This document shows positions 50,384 to 59,289 of a DNA stretch of 64,000 bases, piece after piece; the stretch's first letter is position 1, and each line of letters begins with the position of its first letter. The translations under genes were made by a program, and so were the position numbers. The notes below the pieces were generated by a model that saw only the letters and a program-made list of their open reading frames with translations, ran no database searches and was not told the origin of the DNA. Origin of the DNA: Bog-473 sp963741995. GTDB taxonomy: Bacteria; Actinomycetota; Acidimicrobiia; Acidimicrobiales; RAAP-2. The DNA is taken from the NCBI GenBank assembly GCA_963741995.1, contig CAVUKI010000003.1, positions 186,001 to 250,000 of the forward strand, given 5' to 3'.

Positions 50384-51620
50384 GGGCTCGCGGGCCGTCG
50401 CGGAGACGGTCGCGCTGTGCCGGCCCGAGGTGGTGTGCGCCTATCCCATTTCGCCGCAGACACACATCATTGAGGCGCTGGGCGAGCTGGTGAAGACGGG
50501 TGAGCTGGCGCCCTGTGAGTTCATCAACGTGGAGTCGGAGTTCGCCGCGATGTCGGTCGCCATCGGGGCCTCCGCCGCGGGGGCACGCGCCTTCACCGCC
50601 ACAGCCAGCCAGGGCCTTCTGTTCATGATGGAGGCCGTCTACAACGCCAGCGGGCTCGGGTTCCCCATCGTCATGACGCTGGCCAACCGCGCTGTCGGCG
50701 CCCCCATCAACATCTGGAACGACCATAGCGATGCCATGGCGGCGCGCGACGCAGGCTGGGTCCAGCTGTTTGCTGAGACGGTCCAGGAGGCCGTCGACTT
50801 GCACATCCAGGCGTTCCGCCTGGCCGAGGAGGTGTCCGTCCCGGTCATGGTCTGCATGGACGGGTTCATCCTGACCCACGCCACCGAGCGGGTGGATCTG
50901 CCCAGCCAGGAGCAGGTAGACGGGTTCCTGCCGCCCTACGACCCGCGCCAGGTCCTCGACCCCGCTGACCCGTACTCCATCGGTGCCATGGTGGGGCCCG
51001 AGGCGTTCGAGGAAGTGCGCTACCTGGCGCACGCCCGCCAGCTCACGGCGCTGGGCCGCATCGGCGAGCTGGGCGCGGAGTTCGCCGAAGCCTTCGGGCG
51101 CGACTCGGGTGGCCTGGTGCACCCCTATCGGAGTGCAGACGCCGACGTGGTGGTCGTGGCCATGGGTTCGGTCCTGGGGACGATCAAGGACGTCGTGGAT
51201 GCGCAGCGGGCCGCCGGGCACCGGATCGGCGCGGTCGGCATCACCTCGTTCCGGCCCTTCCCGATCGATGCCGTCCGGAACGCTCTCCAGGGTGCCCGGC
51301 AGGTCGTCGTCGTCGAGAAGGCCATCAGCGTGGGCTTCGGCGGGGTGCTCTCGACGGACGTGGCCATGACGCTCACCGGGCTGCCGGTTCCGGTGGCCAC
51401 CGTGGTGGCGGGACTGGGCGGCCGATCGATCACCAAATCCTCGCTCGGAAGGGTCTTCGAGGCGGCAGACCGCGGCGAGCTCGGGCGCCTCACGTTCCTC
51501 GACCTCAACATGGGCTTGGTCGAACGCGAGCTCGAGCGCATGGCTCTGCACCGGCGCTCCGGCCCCACAGCCGAGAACATGCTGCGTGATCTCGGCACCG
51601 TCGCCTCGGGGATCGGCTGA
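50367..51620 (+). CDS. porA: Pyruvate/2-oxoacid:ferredoxin oxidoreductase, alpha subunit
   Basis: A 417-residue subunit. The YPISPQTHIIEALGEL motif (CoA-binding/pyruvate type), VESEFAAMSVAIGASAAGARAFTATASQGL and DHSDAMAARDAGWVQLF are those of PorA. A C-terminal transketolase-C-like domain follows (VVVVAMGSVLGTIKDVVD). The enzyme decarboxylates pyruvate to acetyl-CoA, reducing ferredoxin, and can run in reverse. Start GTG 50367. In aerobes such complexes are used at low oxygen. Confidence 0.93.
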   Translation: MLWQLEGSRAVAETVALCRPEVVCAYPISPQTHIIEALGELVKTGELAPCEFINVESEFAAMSVAIGASAAGARAFTATASQGLLFMMEAVYNASGLGFPIVMTLANRAVGAPINIWNDHSDAMAARDAGWVQLFAETVQEAVDLHIQAFRLAEEVSVPVMVCMDGFILTHATERVDLPSQEQVDGFLPPYDPRQVLDPADPYSIGAMVGPEAFEEVRYLAHARQLTALGRIGELGAEFAEAFGRDSGGLVHPYRSADADVVVVAMGSVLGTIKDVVDAQRAAGHRIGAVGITSFRPFPIDAVRNALQGARQVVVVEKAISVGFGGVLSTDVAMTLTGLPVPVATVVAGLGGRSITKSSLGRVFEAADRGELGRLTFLDLNMGLVERELERMALHRRSGPTAENMLRDLGTVASGIG

Positions 51621-51623
51621 ACG

Positions 51624-52634
51624 GTGGCCGTCCGCTTTTACCAGGTCGGGAGCTTCGCGGTCGGCAACCGGTTGGTGAGCCGCGCCGACCGCACCGTGCA
51701 GTCCGGCCCCGAGCGCGCCAACTCGCTGACCTCGGGCCACCGGGCCTGCCAGGGCTGTGGCGAGGCGCTCGGCGCCCGCTACGCCATCGATGCGGCCATG
51801 CGCGCCACCGGCAGCCGCATGGTGGCCGTCAACGCCACCGGCTGCCTCGAGGTGTTCTCGACGCCCTACCCCGAGACGTCGTGGCAGATCGCGTGGTTGC
51901 ACTCCTTGTTCGGGAACGCGCCCGCGGTGGCGACCGGGGTCGCGGCGGCGCTGCGCGTCAAGGGTCTCGGCGACACGAGGGTGATCGCGCAAGCCGGCGA
52001 CGGCGGCACGGTGGACATCGGCTTCGGCTGCCTCTCGGGCATGTTCGAGCGCAACGACGACGTCCTGTTCATCTGTTACGACAACGAGGCCTACATGAAC
52101 ACCGGCGTGCAGCGGTCGGGGGCGACGCCGCCGGCAGCGCGCACGGCCACGACCGAGGCGGTCGGCCCCAATCCCGGGAACCCCTTCGGTCAGGGCAAGA
52201 ACCTCCCGGAGCTGGCGATGGCGCACGGGATCCCCTACGTGGCGACGGCCACGGTGGCCGACCTGCACGACCTCGAGGACAAGGTCACCCGGGCCATGGA
52301 GATCCACGGAGCCCGTTACATCCACATCCTGGTGACCTGCCCGCTCGGCTGGGGCTCCGTCCCGTCCGACACCGTGAAGGTGGCGCGGCTCGCGAGCCAG
52401 ACGGGCCTCTTCCCGGTCTTCGAGGCGGAGCACGGCGAGGTCGTGCGCACGTCGACCATCCGGCGGCCGGCCCCGGTCGAGGAGTATCTCCGCCTGCAGG
52501 GCCGCTTCGCGCACCTCTTCGACGCGGAAGGGAACCCGGCCCGGCCCGACATCATCGCCGCCCTACAGGCGATGGCCGACCGCAACATCGCGCGCTACGG
52601 CCTCCTCGAGCCCGTGGAGATGCCGGCCCCATGA
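51624..52634 (+). CDS. porB: Pyruvate/2-oxoacid:ferredoxin oxidoreductase, beta subunit
   Basis: A 336-residue thiamine-diphosphate subunit. Iron-sulfur ligands C42, C45 (RACQGCGEAL), C74 (ATGCLEVF) and C239 (LVTCPLGWG) are in place. TPP binding is by AGDGGTVDIGFG and CYDNEAYMNTGVQRSGATP, the pyruvate-type signature. GTG 51624 follows the alpha stop by 3 bp. It completes a three-gene core complex; the delta ferredoxin domain is provided by the next gene. Confidence 0.94.
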   Translation: MAVRFYQVGSFAVGNRLVSRADRTVQSGPERANSLTSGHRACQGCGEALGARYAIDAAMRATGSRMVAVNATGCLEVFSTPYPETSWQIAWLHSLFGNAPAVATGVAAALRVKGLGDTRVIAQAGDGGTVDIGFGCLSGMFERNDDVLFICYDNEAYMNTGVQRSGATPPAARTATTEAVGPNPGNPFGQGKNLPELAMAHGIPYVATATVADLHDLEDKVTRAMEIHGARYIHILVTCPLGWGSVPSDTVKVARLASQTGLFPVFEAEHGEVVRTSTIRRPAPVEEYLRLQGRFAHLFDAEGNPARPDIIAALQAMADRNIARYGLLEPVEMPAP

Positions 52635-54259
52635 CGGTCAAGCCCTTCGCCATCACCCTCGAGGTCGGATCCAGCCTGGCCAACAAGACGGGCACCTGGC
52701 GAGCCGAGCGGCCGGTGTACGTCGACCGCCTCCCCCCGTGCAGCAACGCCTGTCCGGCCGGCGAAAACATCCAGCAGTGGCTCTACCTGGCCGAAGACGG
52801 CTCCTACGAGGCGGCCTGGCGCCAGATCATGCGCGACAACCCGCTCCCCGCGGTCACGGGGCGAGCGTGCTTCCACCCATGCCAGACGGCCTGCAACAGA
52901 GCCGAAGTGGATGAGACGGTTGGGATCAACGCCATGGAGCGTTTCCTGGGCGACCGCGCCTTGAGTGAGGGATGGTCGCCGGAACCGGCGGGAGAGGTTA
53001 CGGGTAAGCGGGTGCTGGTGGTGGGCTCCGGGCCGGGCGGCCTCTCGGCCGCCTACCACCTACGGCTCCTCGGGCACGCCGTCGTGATCTATGAGTCGTC
53101 GCCGCTGCCCGGGGGGATGATGCGCTACGGCATCCCGTCCTACCGGTTGCCCCGGGCGGTCGTTGCAGGCGAGATCGAGCGGATTGCATCCATGGGCGTC
53201 GACATCGTCTGCGGGCGGACGGTCGACGGCCTCGCGGCAACCATGAGGGACGAGGGATTCGATGCCGCCTTCCTCGCGGTGGGAGCGCAGCGGGGCAAGC
53301 ACGCCGATATCCCCGCCGGAGACTCGGCTCGCATCCTCAACGCCGTGACGCTGCTGCACGACACCGAAGAGAGCGAGCCGCCCGTTCTCGGGCGCCGCGT
53401 GGTCATTTACGGCGGCGGCGACACCGCCATTGACGCAGCCCGCACGGCTCGGCGGCTCGGCGCCGAAGACGCCGTCGTCGTCTACCGGCGGACACGGGAG
53501 CGCATGCCGGCCAACGTCGAGGAGGTGCAGGACGCCGTCGACGAGGGCGTGCACCTCAAGTGGCTGTCGACCATCGTCGGCACGGGTGGCGAGTCTCTCA
53601 GCATCGAGCGGATGGAGCTCGATGCCGACGGCTTCCCTCAGCCAACCGGCGAGTTCGAGGAGCTGCGGGCGGACTCGGTGATCCTGGCGCTCGGGCAGGA
53701 GGCGGACCTGTCACTGCTCGGAGGGAACCCGGAGATCGCGGTGGCTGACGGGGTCGTCTCAGTGGGGGCCGACATGATGACGGCCCGGCCGGGCGTCTTC
53801 GCCGGCGGCGACATGGTGGCGGGCGCCCGCACCCTGACGGACGCCATCGGGCACGGCAAGCGGGCGGCGCGGGCCATCGATGCCTGGCTAGGCGGCCACA
53901 TCCTCGAACGCCTGTCACGGCACGAGCTGGCGACGCCCGAACACCTCAACACCTGGTACTACGCCGATGCACCCCACGCAGTCCGTCCCCGCCTCGACGC
54001 CGCCCGCCGCACGTCGACCTTCGACGAGGTCGTCGGCGGCCTTGACGAGTCGACCGCGCTCTTCGAGGCGCGGCGCTGCATGTCCTGCGGCAACTGCTTC
54101 CAGTGCGACAACTGCTTCGGCGTCTGCCCCGACAACGCCGTGATGAAAGTCGACGAGGGGCACGGGTACCGTTTCGACTACGACTTCTGCAAGGGGTGCG
54201 GACTGTGCGTGCAGGAATGCCCCTGTGGCGCGATCGAGATGGTGCTCGAAGAAACCTGA
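52631..54259 (+). CDS. GltD-like NAD(P)H:ferredoxin flavoprotein with C-terminal 2[4Fe-4S] domain
   Basis: A 542-residue protein. The N-terminal cysteine-rich part (PPCSNACPAGENIQ, GRACFHPCQTACNR) is that of the glutamate-synthase small subunit family. FAD is bound at VLVVGSGPGGLSAAYHL and NADPH at VVIYGGGDTAIDAARTA. The C-terminus holds a bacterial-type ferredoxin (CMSCGNCFQCDNCFGVCP and CKGCGLCVQECPCGAIEM). It overlaps porB by 4 bp, so it is probably the electron-transfer partner of the complex, linking ferredoxin to NAD(P)H. It is not glutamate synthase, since no GltB is present. Confidence 0.9.
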   Translation: MTVKPFAITLEVGSSLANKTGTWRAERPVYVDRLPPCSNACPAGENIQQWLYLAEDGSYEAAWRQIMRDNPLPAVTGRACFHPCQTACNRAEVDETVGINAMERFLGDRALSEGWSPEPAGEVTGKRVLVVGSGPGGLSAAYHLRLLGHAVVIYESSPLPGGMMRYGIPSYRLPRAVVAGEIERIASMGVDIVCGRTVDGLAATMRDEGFDAAFLAVGAQRGKHADIPAGDSARILNAVTLLHDTEESEPPVLGRRVVIYGGGDTAIDAARTARRLGAEDAVVVYRRTRERMPANVEEVQDAVDEGVHLKWLSTIVGTGGESLSIERMELDADGFPQPTGEFEELRADSVILALGQEADLSLLGGNPEIAVADGVVSVGADMMTARPGVFAGGDMVAGARTLTDAIGHGKRAARAIDAWLGGHILERLSRHELATPEHLNTWYYADAPHAVRPRLDAARRTSTFDEVVGGLDESTALFEARRCMSCGNCFQCDNCFGVCPDNAVMKVDEGHGYRFDYDFCKGCGLCVQECPCGAIEMVLEET

Positions 54260-54266
54260 GGCCCCA

Positions 54267-54285
54267 GGTCCCCCTCGTGGGGACC
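54267..54285. terminator. Stem-loop between convergent genes
   Basis: GGTCCCC and GGGGACC with a 5-nt loop CTCGT, just after the flavoprotein gene and before the PEP-synthase 3' end. It resembles half of the DosR box but is more likely a terminator. Confidence 0.55.
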
Positions 54286-54318
54286 GCCGAGGAGACATCC
54301 CCGGCGAGCCGTGCTCCT

Positions 54319-56643
54319 CTAGCGACGGTGCCGGAGGGGGTGCCGGGGCGCCACTTCGCCCACCGACTGGGGGCGGAGTGGCACGGCGGCCTGGAGCAGC
54401 AGTCGCCACTCGGCGGCCGCCACGGTCTGGCGCACGGCCGCGACCGCGTCGGGGTTCACCGAGATCGACGTGATGCCCTGACCGACGAGAAACTCGGCGA
54501 AGGCAGGCCGGTTGGAGGGAGCCTGACCGCACAGCGAGGAGGAGATGCGTGAGGACTGGCAGCCTCCGATGATGCGACCGATCGCATCGAGCACGGCGGG
54601 GTCCGCCTCGTCGAAGACGTCGGCACAGATCTGCGAGTCGCGGTCCACGCCGAGCAGCAGCTGAGTCAGATCGTTGCTGCCGATCGACACCCCCTCGATG
54701 CCCATCCCGGCGTAGGTCGGGATCCAGTAGGCCACGGACGGGACTTCGGCCATCACCCACACCGGGAGGGAACCCGCCACCGGGCTGGCGTCGACCACGT
54801 CGAGGCACGCCTCGAGCTCCCAGGCCGTGCGCACGAACGGAATCATCAACACGATGTTCGGCGTCTCCTGGAGCACGCGGTCCAGCACGTCGAGCTCCAG
54901 CCGGAACAAGTCCGGCTGTCTGACGTAGCGGTAGCAGCCCCGGTACCCGATCATCGGGTTCTCCTCATGGGGCTCGAACTGGTCCCCGCCTTCGAGGTTG
55001 GCGAACTCATTGGAGCGGAAGTCCATGCTTCGGTACACCACGGGACGCGGTTCGAAGGCCCTCGTGATGCGCAGGAGCGACTTGGCCATGTCGTCGACGA
55101 ACGTCTTTTCGTCGCCGCGCTCGAGGAGCTTGCGCGGGTGGACCCCCTTCAGGGCGTCCGTCACCATGAACTCGGCTCGCAACAGGCCCACACCGTCGAC
55201 CGGCAACGCCGCCACCTCCTCGGCGTGCTCGGCGAAGGCCAGGTTCACGTAGATCTTCGTCGCGAGCGCACCCGGGACACCGGAGCCGGTCTGCTGCGGT
55301 GTCGCAGCAGCGGTCGGTGCAACAACGGCTTGGGCCTCGGCCCCTTCGGTCACCGTTCCCTGGGCGCCGTCGACGGTCACGAGCTCGCCGTCGCGCAGCA
55401 CGGTCGTCGCTGTGCGGGCACCCACGACGGCAGGGACGCCCAGTTCGCGCGAGACGATGGCGGCATGGCATGTCATCCCGCCGCCATCGGTCACGATGGC
55501 CGCGGCACGGCGCATGGTCGGGACCCAGTCGGGACTTGTCATGGGCGCCACGAGGACCTCGCCGGACTGCAGGCGATCGCCCTGGTCCGGCGACTGCAAC
55601 ACGCGCACTACTCCCGAAGCCCGGCCCGCCGAGGCCGCCAGGCCCTGCACCAGCAGCGTGCCCTGGCCGGGCGCCGCCGCGGCCTTGGCGGCACCGCCGA
55701 CGGCAGTGACGGGACGCGATTGCACGAGGTAGGTACGACCGCCGGCGATGGCCCATTCCGTGTCCTGCGGTGACCCGTAGTGGGCCTCCGTGGCCAGGCC
55801 CATGCGTGCCACCGCGAGGACTTCCTCGTCACTGAGGACCCGGCTGCCGCCCTCGACGGGGCCGAGCTGCACCCGCTCGTCCTGGCCGTCGGCCCCACGC
55901 ACGATCTTGAAGTGCTGGGTGCCGACCCGGGCGTGCAGGAGGCGGGGCCCGTCCTTCCCCACAACGTAGGTGTCGGGCTCGACCTGGCCGCTCACGACCA
56001 CCTCGCCCTGGCCGAAGGCGGCCTCGATCACAATATGGTCCGTCTCCCCCGACGAGGGGTCGACGGTGAACATCACACCGGAGCGCTCCGAGGGCACCAT
56101 CTCCTGGATCACCACGGCGATGGCCGGCTCTGCGGTCAGATCCTTGTCACCGCGGTAGAAGATGGAGCGCGCGCCCCACAGCGAGGCCCAGCAGTCAACG
56201 ACCCGCGCCAGCAACTGCTCGGTGCCGGCGACGTTGGTGAACGTCTCGTTCATGCCGGCGAACGACGTGCCTTCGGCATCCTCGCCGATGCCGGACGACC
56301 GCACCGCGACCCGAACGTCAGTTCCGAGGCGCCCATAGGCGTCGACGATGCCGGACGCCAGGTTGTCGGGGATGGGCACCGTGTGCACGAGATGCCGGGC
56401 CTCGGACGCCAGGCGGTCGAGGTCGTCCTGCGTCGCCGTGCGGGCCTCGGCCAGGATCGCCACCAGCCGGTCCCGGACACCCGCCCGACCGATGGCATCG
56501 AGATAGGCCTCACCCGTGATCACGAATCCAGGGGGCACCGGCAGACCTCCCGCCGTCAGCTCACCCAGGTTCGCACCCTTGCCTCCCACCGAGCCCGTGT
56601 CCCGCAGCCTGACCTCTTCGAACCAGCGAATTTCCTTCACCAC
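54319..56643 (-). CDS. ppsA: Phosphoenolpyruvate synthase (pyruvate, water dikinase)
   Basis: A 774-residue enzyme. The N-terminal nucleotide-binding domain has VGGKGANLGELTAGGLPVPPGF, then VRSSGIGEDAEGTSFAGMNETF. The catalytic histidine is H393 in GGMTCHAAIVSRELGVPAVVG. The C-terminal PEP/pyruvate barrel has GLLRAEFM, IGYRGCYRY and GSNDLTQLLLGVDRD. It interconverts pyruvate plus ATP with PEP, AMP and Pi. GTG 56643 or 56640 is the start. It is divergent from the CoA-transferase gene with a DosR-like box 32 bp from its start. The final CGQAPSNRP region has SSLCGQ as in the family. Confidence 0.93.
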   Translation of the reverse strand: MVKEIRWFEEVRLRDTGSVGGKGANLGELTAGGLPVPPGFVITGEAYLDAIGRAGVRDRLVAILAEARTATQDDLDRLASEARHLVHTVPIPDNLASGIVDAYGRLGTDVRVAVRSSGIGEDAEGTSFAGMNETFTNVAGTEQLLARVVDCWASLWGARSIFYRGDKDLTAEPAIAVVIQEMVPSERSGVMFTVDPSSGETDHIVIEAAFGQGEVVVSGQVEPDTYVVGKDGPRLLHARVGTQHFKIVRGADGQDERVQLGPVEGGSRVLSDEEVLAVARMGLATEAHYGSPQDTEWAIAGGRTYLVQSRPVTAVGGAAKAAAAPGQGTLLVQGLAASAGRASGVVRVLQSPDQGDRLQSGEVLVAPMTSPDWVPTMRRAAAIVTDGGGMTCHAAIVSRELGVPAVVGARTATTVLRDGELVTVDGAQGTVTEGAEAQAVVAPTAAATPQQTGSGVPGALATKIYVNLAFAEHAEEVAALPVDGVGLLRAEFMVTDALKGVHPRKLLERGDEKTFVDDMAKSLLRITRAFEPRPVVYRSMDFRSNEFANLEGGDQFEPHEENPMIGYRGCYRYVRQPDLFRLELDVLDRVLQETPNIVLMIPFVRTAWELEACLDVVDASPVAGSLPVWVMAEVPSVAYWIPTYAGMGIEGVSIGSNDLTQLLLGVDRDSQICADVFDEADPAVLDAIGRIIGGCQSSRISSSLCGQAPSNRPAFAEFLVGQGITSISVNPDAVAAVRQTVAAAEWRLLLQAAVPLRPQSVGEVAPRHPLRHRR

Positions 56644-56675
56644 TCAATCGTCCCTGATCAAAGGCGGTGTCGATA

Positions 56676-56689
56676 GGGACCAATGTCCC
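56676..56689. promoter_or_regulatory. DosR-like box shared by PEP synthase and CoA-transferase
   Basis: GGGACCAATGTCCC matches 12 of 14 core positions, with perfect GGGAC/GTCCC arms. It is 32 bp from the PEP-synthase start and 45 bp from the CoA-transferase start. Confidence 0.65.
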
Positions 56690-56711
56690 TGTTTCGAGGA
56701 GGTCGGTCTCT

Positions 56712-56738
56712 GTGACACTGCATTGGTGCACACAATGA
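56712..56738 (+). other. Candidate 8-codon leader ORF before the CoA-transferase
   Basis: GTG 56712 is preceded by GAGGAGG (56696-56702), the only good ribosome binding site here. It encodes VTLHWCTQ and stops at TGA overlapping the CoA-transferase ATG (ATGA). The main start has no site of its own, so translational coupling through this leader is plausible. Confidence 0.35.
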
Positions 56739-57964
56739 CCTTCGAGGAGGTCGTGGCGCGGATCGGCGCGCTGGAGGGGCGCGAACCGCGGCTCGTCATC
56801 TCGGGCAATTCTGCGACGCCGTTCACACTGGTCAAGGCCCTGACCGAAGCACTCGAGACGTGCCGCGTGTTCCAGCTCAACGCGCAGTACGACTTTGCCG
56901 GTCACGAAGGGTTCATCTGCGAGACCCCCTTCGTCGGGCCCGGCATGCGCCACGACCCGATGCTCGACTACCTGCCGATGCGTCTCTCGCTGGTGCCGCG
57001 TCTCTTCGACACCGTGCGCCGACCCGACGCCGTGCTGCTCCACACATCCCTGCCGCGTGACGGCAAGGTGTCGCTCGGGATCGAGGTCAACGTCCTGCCG
57101 GCCGCGATCGATCAGACGCGGGCTCGCGGTGGGTTGGTCGTGGCGCAGGTGAATCCCCGCATGCCTTACACGTTCGGCGCCGGCGAGATCCCCATGGAGG
57201 CGATCGACGGCCTGCTGGAGGTCGACGAGCCGCTGACCTCCCCCGCCGGAGAGGGGTCCGAGGAGGCGGCGACGGCGATCGGCGAGCGCGTCGCCGCCTT
57301 CGCGACCGACGGCACAACCCTGCAACTCGGCATCGGGCTGATTCCCACCGTGGCGGCCCGGATGATGGCCGCTCGTCGCGGTCTACGGGTGTGGTCGGAG
57401 ATGATCAGCGACGGCATCATGGATCTCGATCGCGCCGGCGCGCTCGATCCGGAGGCGCCGGTTTCCACCTCCTTCCTGATCGGTTCGCCGGAGCTCTACC
57501 GCTGGGCCGACGGGAACGAGCAGCTCCGCATGCTGCGCACGGAGACCGTCAACAACCCGGCGCGCATCGCCGCGCACCCCTGCATGCTCTCGGTCAACGC
57601 CGCCATGCAGGTCGACCTGTTCGCCCAGGCCAACGCCAGCTTCGTGGACGAGCACATTCACTCAGGATTCGGCGGGCAACCCGATTTCGTCACCGGGGCC
57701 CTGCACTCGCCGGGGGGGCACGCGATCGTGGCACTGCACGCCTGGCACGACAAGACGGACTCGTCGACGGTCGTCCCCGTCCTGGCGAACCCGGTGACGT
57801 CGTTCCAGCACTCGGCGGTGATCAGCGAACACGGGTGTGCCGACCTGTTCGGGCGCTCGCAACACGCGCAGGCCCAGCAGCTCATTGGGCAGGTGGCCGA
57901 CCCCCGCGCCCGCGCCGGCCTCGCCGAAGCGAGCGGCCGACTCGGACTGTGCGAACTCGACTAA
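56735..57964 (+). CDS. Acetyl-CoA hydrolase/CoA-transferase family protein
   Basis: A 409-residue protein with the two-domain CoA-transferase fold. The catalytic glutamate is in LRVWSEMISDGIMDL, and TLQLGIGLIPTVAA, GFGGQPDF and VPVLANPVTSFQHSA are family motifs. It transfers CoA between acetyl-CoA and acids such as succinate or 4-hydroxybutyrate, or hydrolyses it. After pyruvate oxidation by POR it could release acetate. ATG 56735 precedes the first conserved helix; GTG 56726 is also in frame. Confidence 0.88.
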   Translation: MTFEEVVARIGALEGREPRLVISGNSATPFTLVKALTEALETCRVFQLNAQYDFAGHEGFICETPFVGPGMRHDPMLDYLPMRLSLVPRLFDTVRRPDAVLLHTSLPRDGKVSLGIEVNVLPAAIDQTRARGGLVVAQVNPRMPYTFGAGEIPMEAIDGLLEVDEPLTSPAGEGSEEAATAIGERVAAFATDGTTLQLGIGLIPTVAARMMAARRGLRVWSEMISDGIMDLDRAGALDPEAPVSTSFLIGSPELYRWADGNEQLRMLRTETVNNPARIAAHPCMLSVNAAMQVDLFAQANASFVDEHIHSGFGGQPDFVTGALHSPGGHAIVALHAWHDKTDSSTVVPVLANPVTSFQHSAVISEHGCADLFGRSQHAQAQQLIGQVADPRARAGLAEASGRLGLCELD

Positions 57965-58158
57965 CCGGAAGTCGACTCGCCCTCCCGTTCGTCTTCCTCA
58001 TCGGCGGCGAGCGGGGCGTCAAGGTCCCATCCCTCGTCGGCTTCGAGCCGCGTCACAAGGACTGTGACACCGAGCGGCTGGCCAACCCACGCCGCCTGCC
58101 GAAGAAGGCAACGGACCGGAGGGAAGCGCCGGTATAAGGAAAGAAGTGCCGGCATAGG

Positions 58159-58172
58159 GGAAATTAGTCCCT
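58159..58172. promoter_or_regulatory. DosR-like box upstream of pfkB
   Basis: GGGAAATTAGTCCC matches 12 of 14 core positions. It ends 34 bp before ATG 58207. The DosR regulon of M. tuberculosis also includes a pfkB gene. Confidence 0.6.
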
Positions 58173-58206
58173 GTTACGCGACCCGGATTTCTCGTCATAT
58201 TGGTCT

Positions 58207-59205
58207 ATGGCGCAATTCGACGTGCTCAGCGTGGGCGACACCGCAACCGATGTCTTCATCCGGCTGTCGGACGGGCACGTCCGCATTCGGGAGGACGACA
58301 ACGCCCAGTGGATGGACCTACCCTTTGGCGGCAAAGTCCCGTTCGACTATGCCGTGATGGTCGACGCGGGTGGGAACGCGGCAAATGCCGCCGTGGGTTT
58401 CGCACGGCTCGGACTCTCGACCTCCATCGCGGCACACGTCGGGAACGACGACATCGGCCGAATCATGCAGGCCGCCCTGGTGCACGAACGTGTGGACACC
58501 CACCTCGTGCGGTTCGACCCCGATCAGCCGAGCAATCGCAACTTCGTGCTCTGGTTCGGACCGGATCGCACGATCTTGGTCCGCCACCAGCTCTACGATT
58601 ACCACTGGGCCCACCTGAGCCCGCGGGAGGTCCCTGGCTGGTTGTATCTGAGTTCGGTCGGTTCCGACGCTCCTCAGTATTACGACCAGATCGTTGCGTG
58701 GCTCGATGCAGAACCCTCGGTGCACTTCGCGTTCCAACCCGGGACCTTTCAGATTGCTCAGGGCGTCGAAGCCATGCGGGGCCTCTACCGCCGGGCCAGT
58801 GTGCTGATTTGCAACAGAGAGGAGGCGGTCGAGATCGGCGGCGGCGACCACGGCAAGGTGGGCGAGCTCCTCGACTCGCTGCACCGTCTCGGAGCCGAGA
58901 TCGTCGTCATCACGGACGGTCCAGACGGGGCCTACGCGTCGGACGGGTCGCGGCGCTACTTCGTTCCCGCCTACCCCGATCCAGCCCCGCCCAGGGAGCG
59001 CACGGGCGCCGGCGACGCGTTTTCGTCTGCCCTCGTCGCCGCCATGGCGAAAGGGCTCCCGCTGCAGGAGGCGCTGTCCTGGGGCCCCGTCAACGCCATG
59101 AGCGTGGTTCAGGAGGTCGGCTCCCAATCAGGCCTGCTGAGTGAAAGCCAGCTGCACAAATACCTCGCGGACGCCCCGGAGGCGTACGCGGTCACGGCCT
59201 GGTGA
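58207..59205 (+). CDS. PfkB-family carbohydrate kinase
   Basis: A 332-residue kinase. The N-terminal signature region is AGGNAANAAVGFARLGL (residues about 54-70), and the C-terminal catalytic motif is ERTGAGDAFSSAL with the base Asp in GAGD. ATP-site residues ITDGPDGAYAS precede it. It phosphorylates a sugar or sugar-phosphate; fructose-6-phosphate or ribose are both possible. It is preceded by a DosR-like box and followed by a ROK kinase after a hairpin. Confidence 0.9.
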   Translation: MAQFDVLSVGDTATDVFIRLSDGHVRIREDDNAQWMDLPFGGKVPFDYAVMVDAGGNAANAAVGFARLGLSTSIAAHVGNDDIGRIMQAALVHERVDTHLVRFDPDQPSNRNFVLWFGPDRTILVRHQLYDYHWAHLSPREVPGWLYLSSVGSDAPQYYDQIVAWLDAEPSVHFAFQPGTFQIAQGVEAMRGLYRRASVLICNREEAVEIGGGDHGKVGELLDSLHRLGAEIVVITDGPDGAYASDGSRRYFVPAYPDPAPPRERTGAGDAFSSALVAAMAKGLPLQEALSWGPVNAMSVVQEVGSQSGLLSESQLHKYLADAPEAYAVTAW

Positions 59206-59223
59206 GCTGCACCGCCGGCGGCC

Positions 59224-59251
59224 GGTACGCCCGCGGGAACCGCGGCGTACC
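59224..59251. terminator. Strong hairpin between the two sugar kinases
   Basis: GGTACGCCCGCGG (59224-59236) pairs with CCGCGGCGTACC (59240-59251) with one bulged base and a 3-nt loop. It may lower expression of the second kinase relative to the first, or stabilise the upstream message. No T run follows. Confidence 0.5.
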
Positions 59252-59289
59252 ACTGCAGGCCATGAGGACCGGCATATGAGGGCGGGCAT

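Noticed and set aside
52631..54259. Glutamate synthase small subunit (gltD)
   Set aside because: The fold is GltD-like, but there is no GltB gene next to it, it overlaps porB, and it carries a C-terminal ferredoxin domain; a POR electron partner is more likely.
57961..58155. 64-codon minus-strand frame between CoA-transferase and pfkB
   Set aside because: No ribosome binding site of quality and no recognisable features; it overlaps the end of the CoA-transferase gene.
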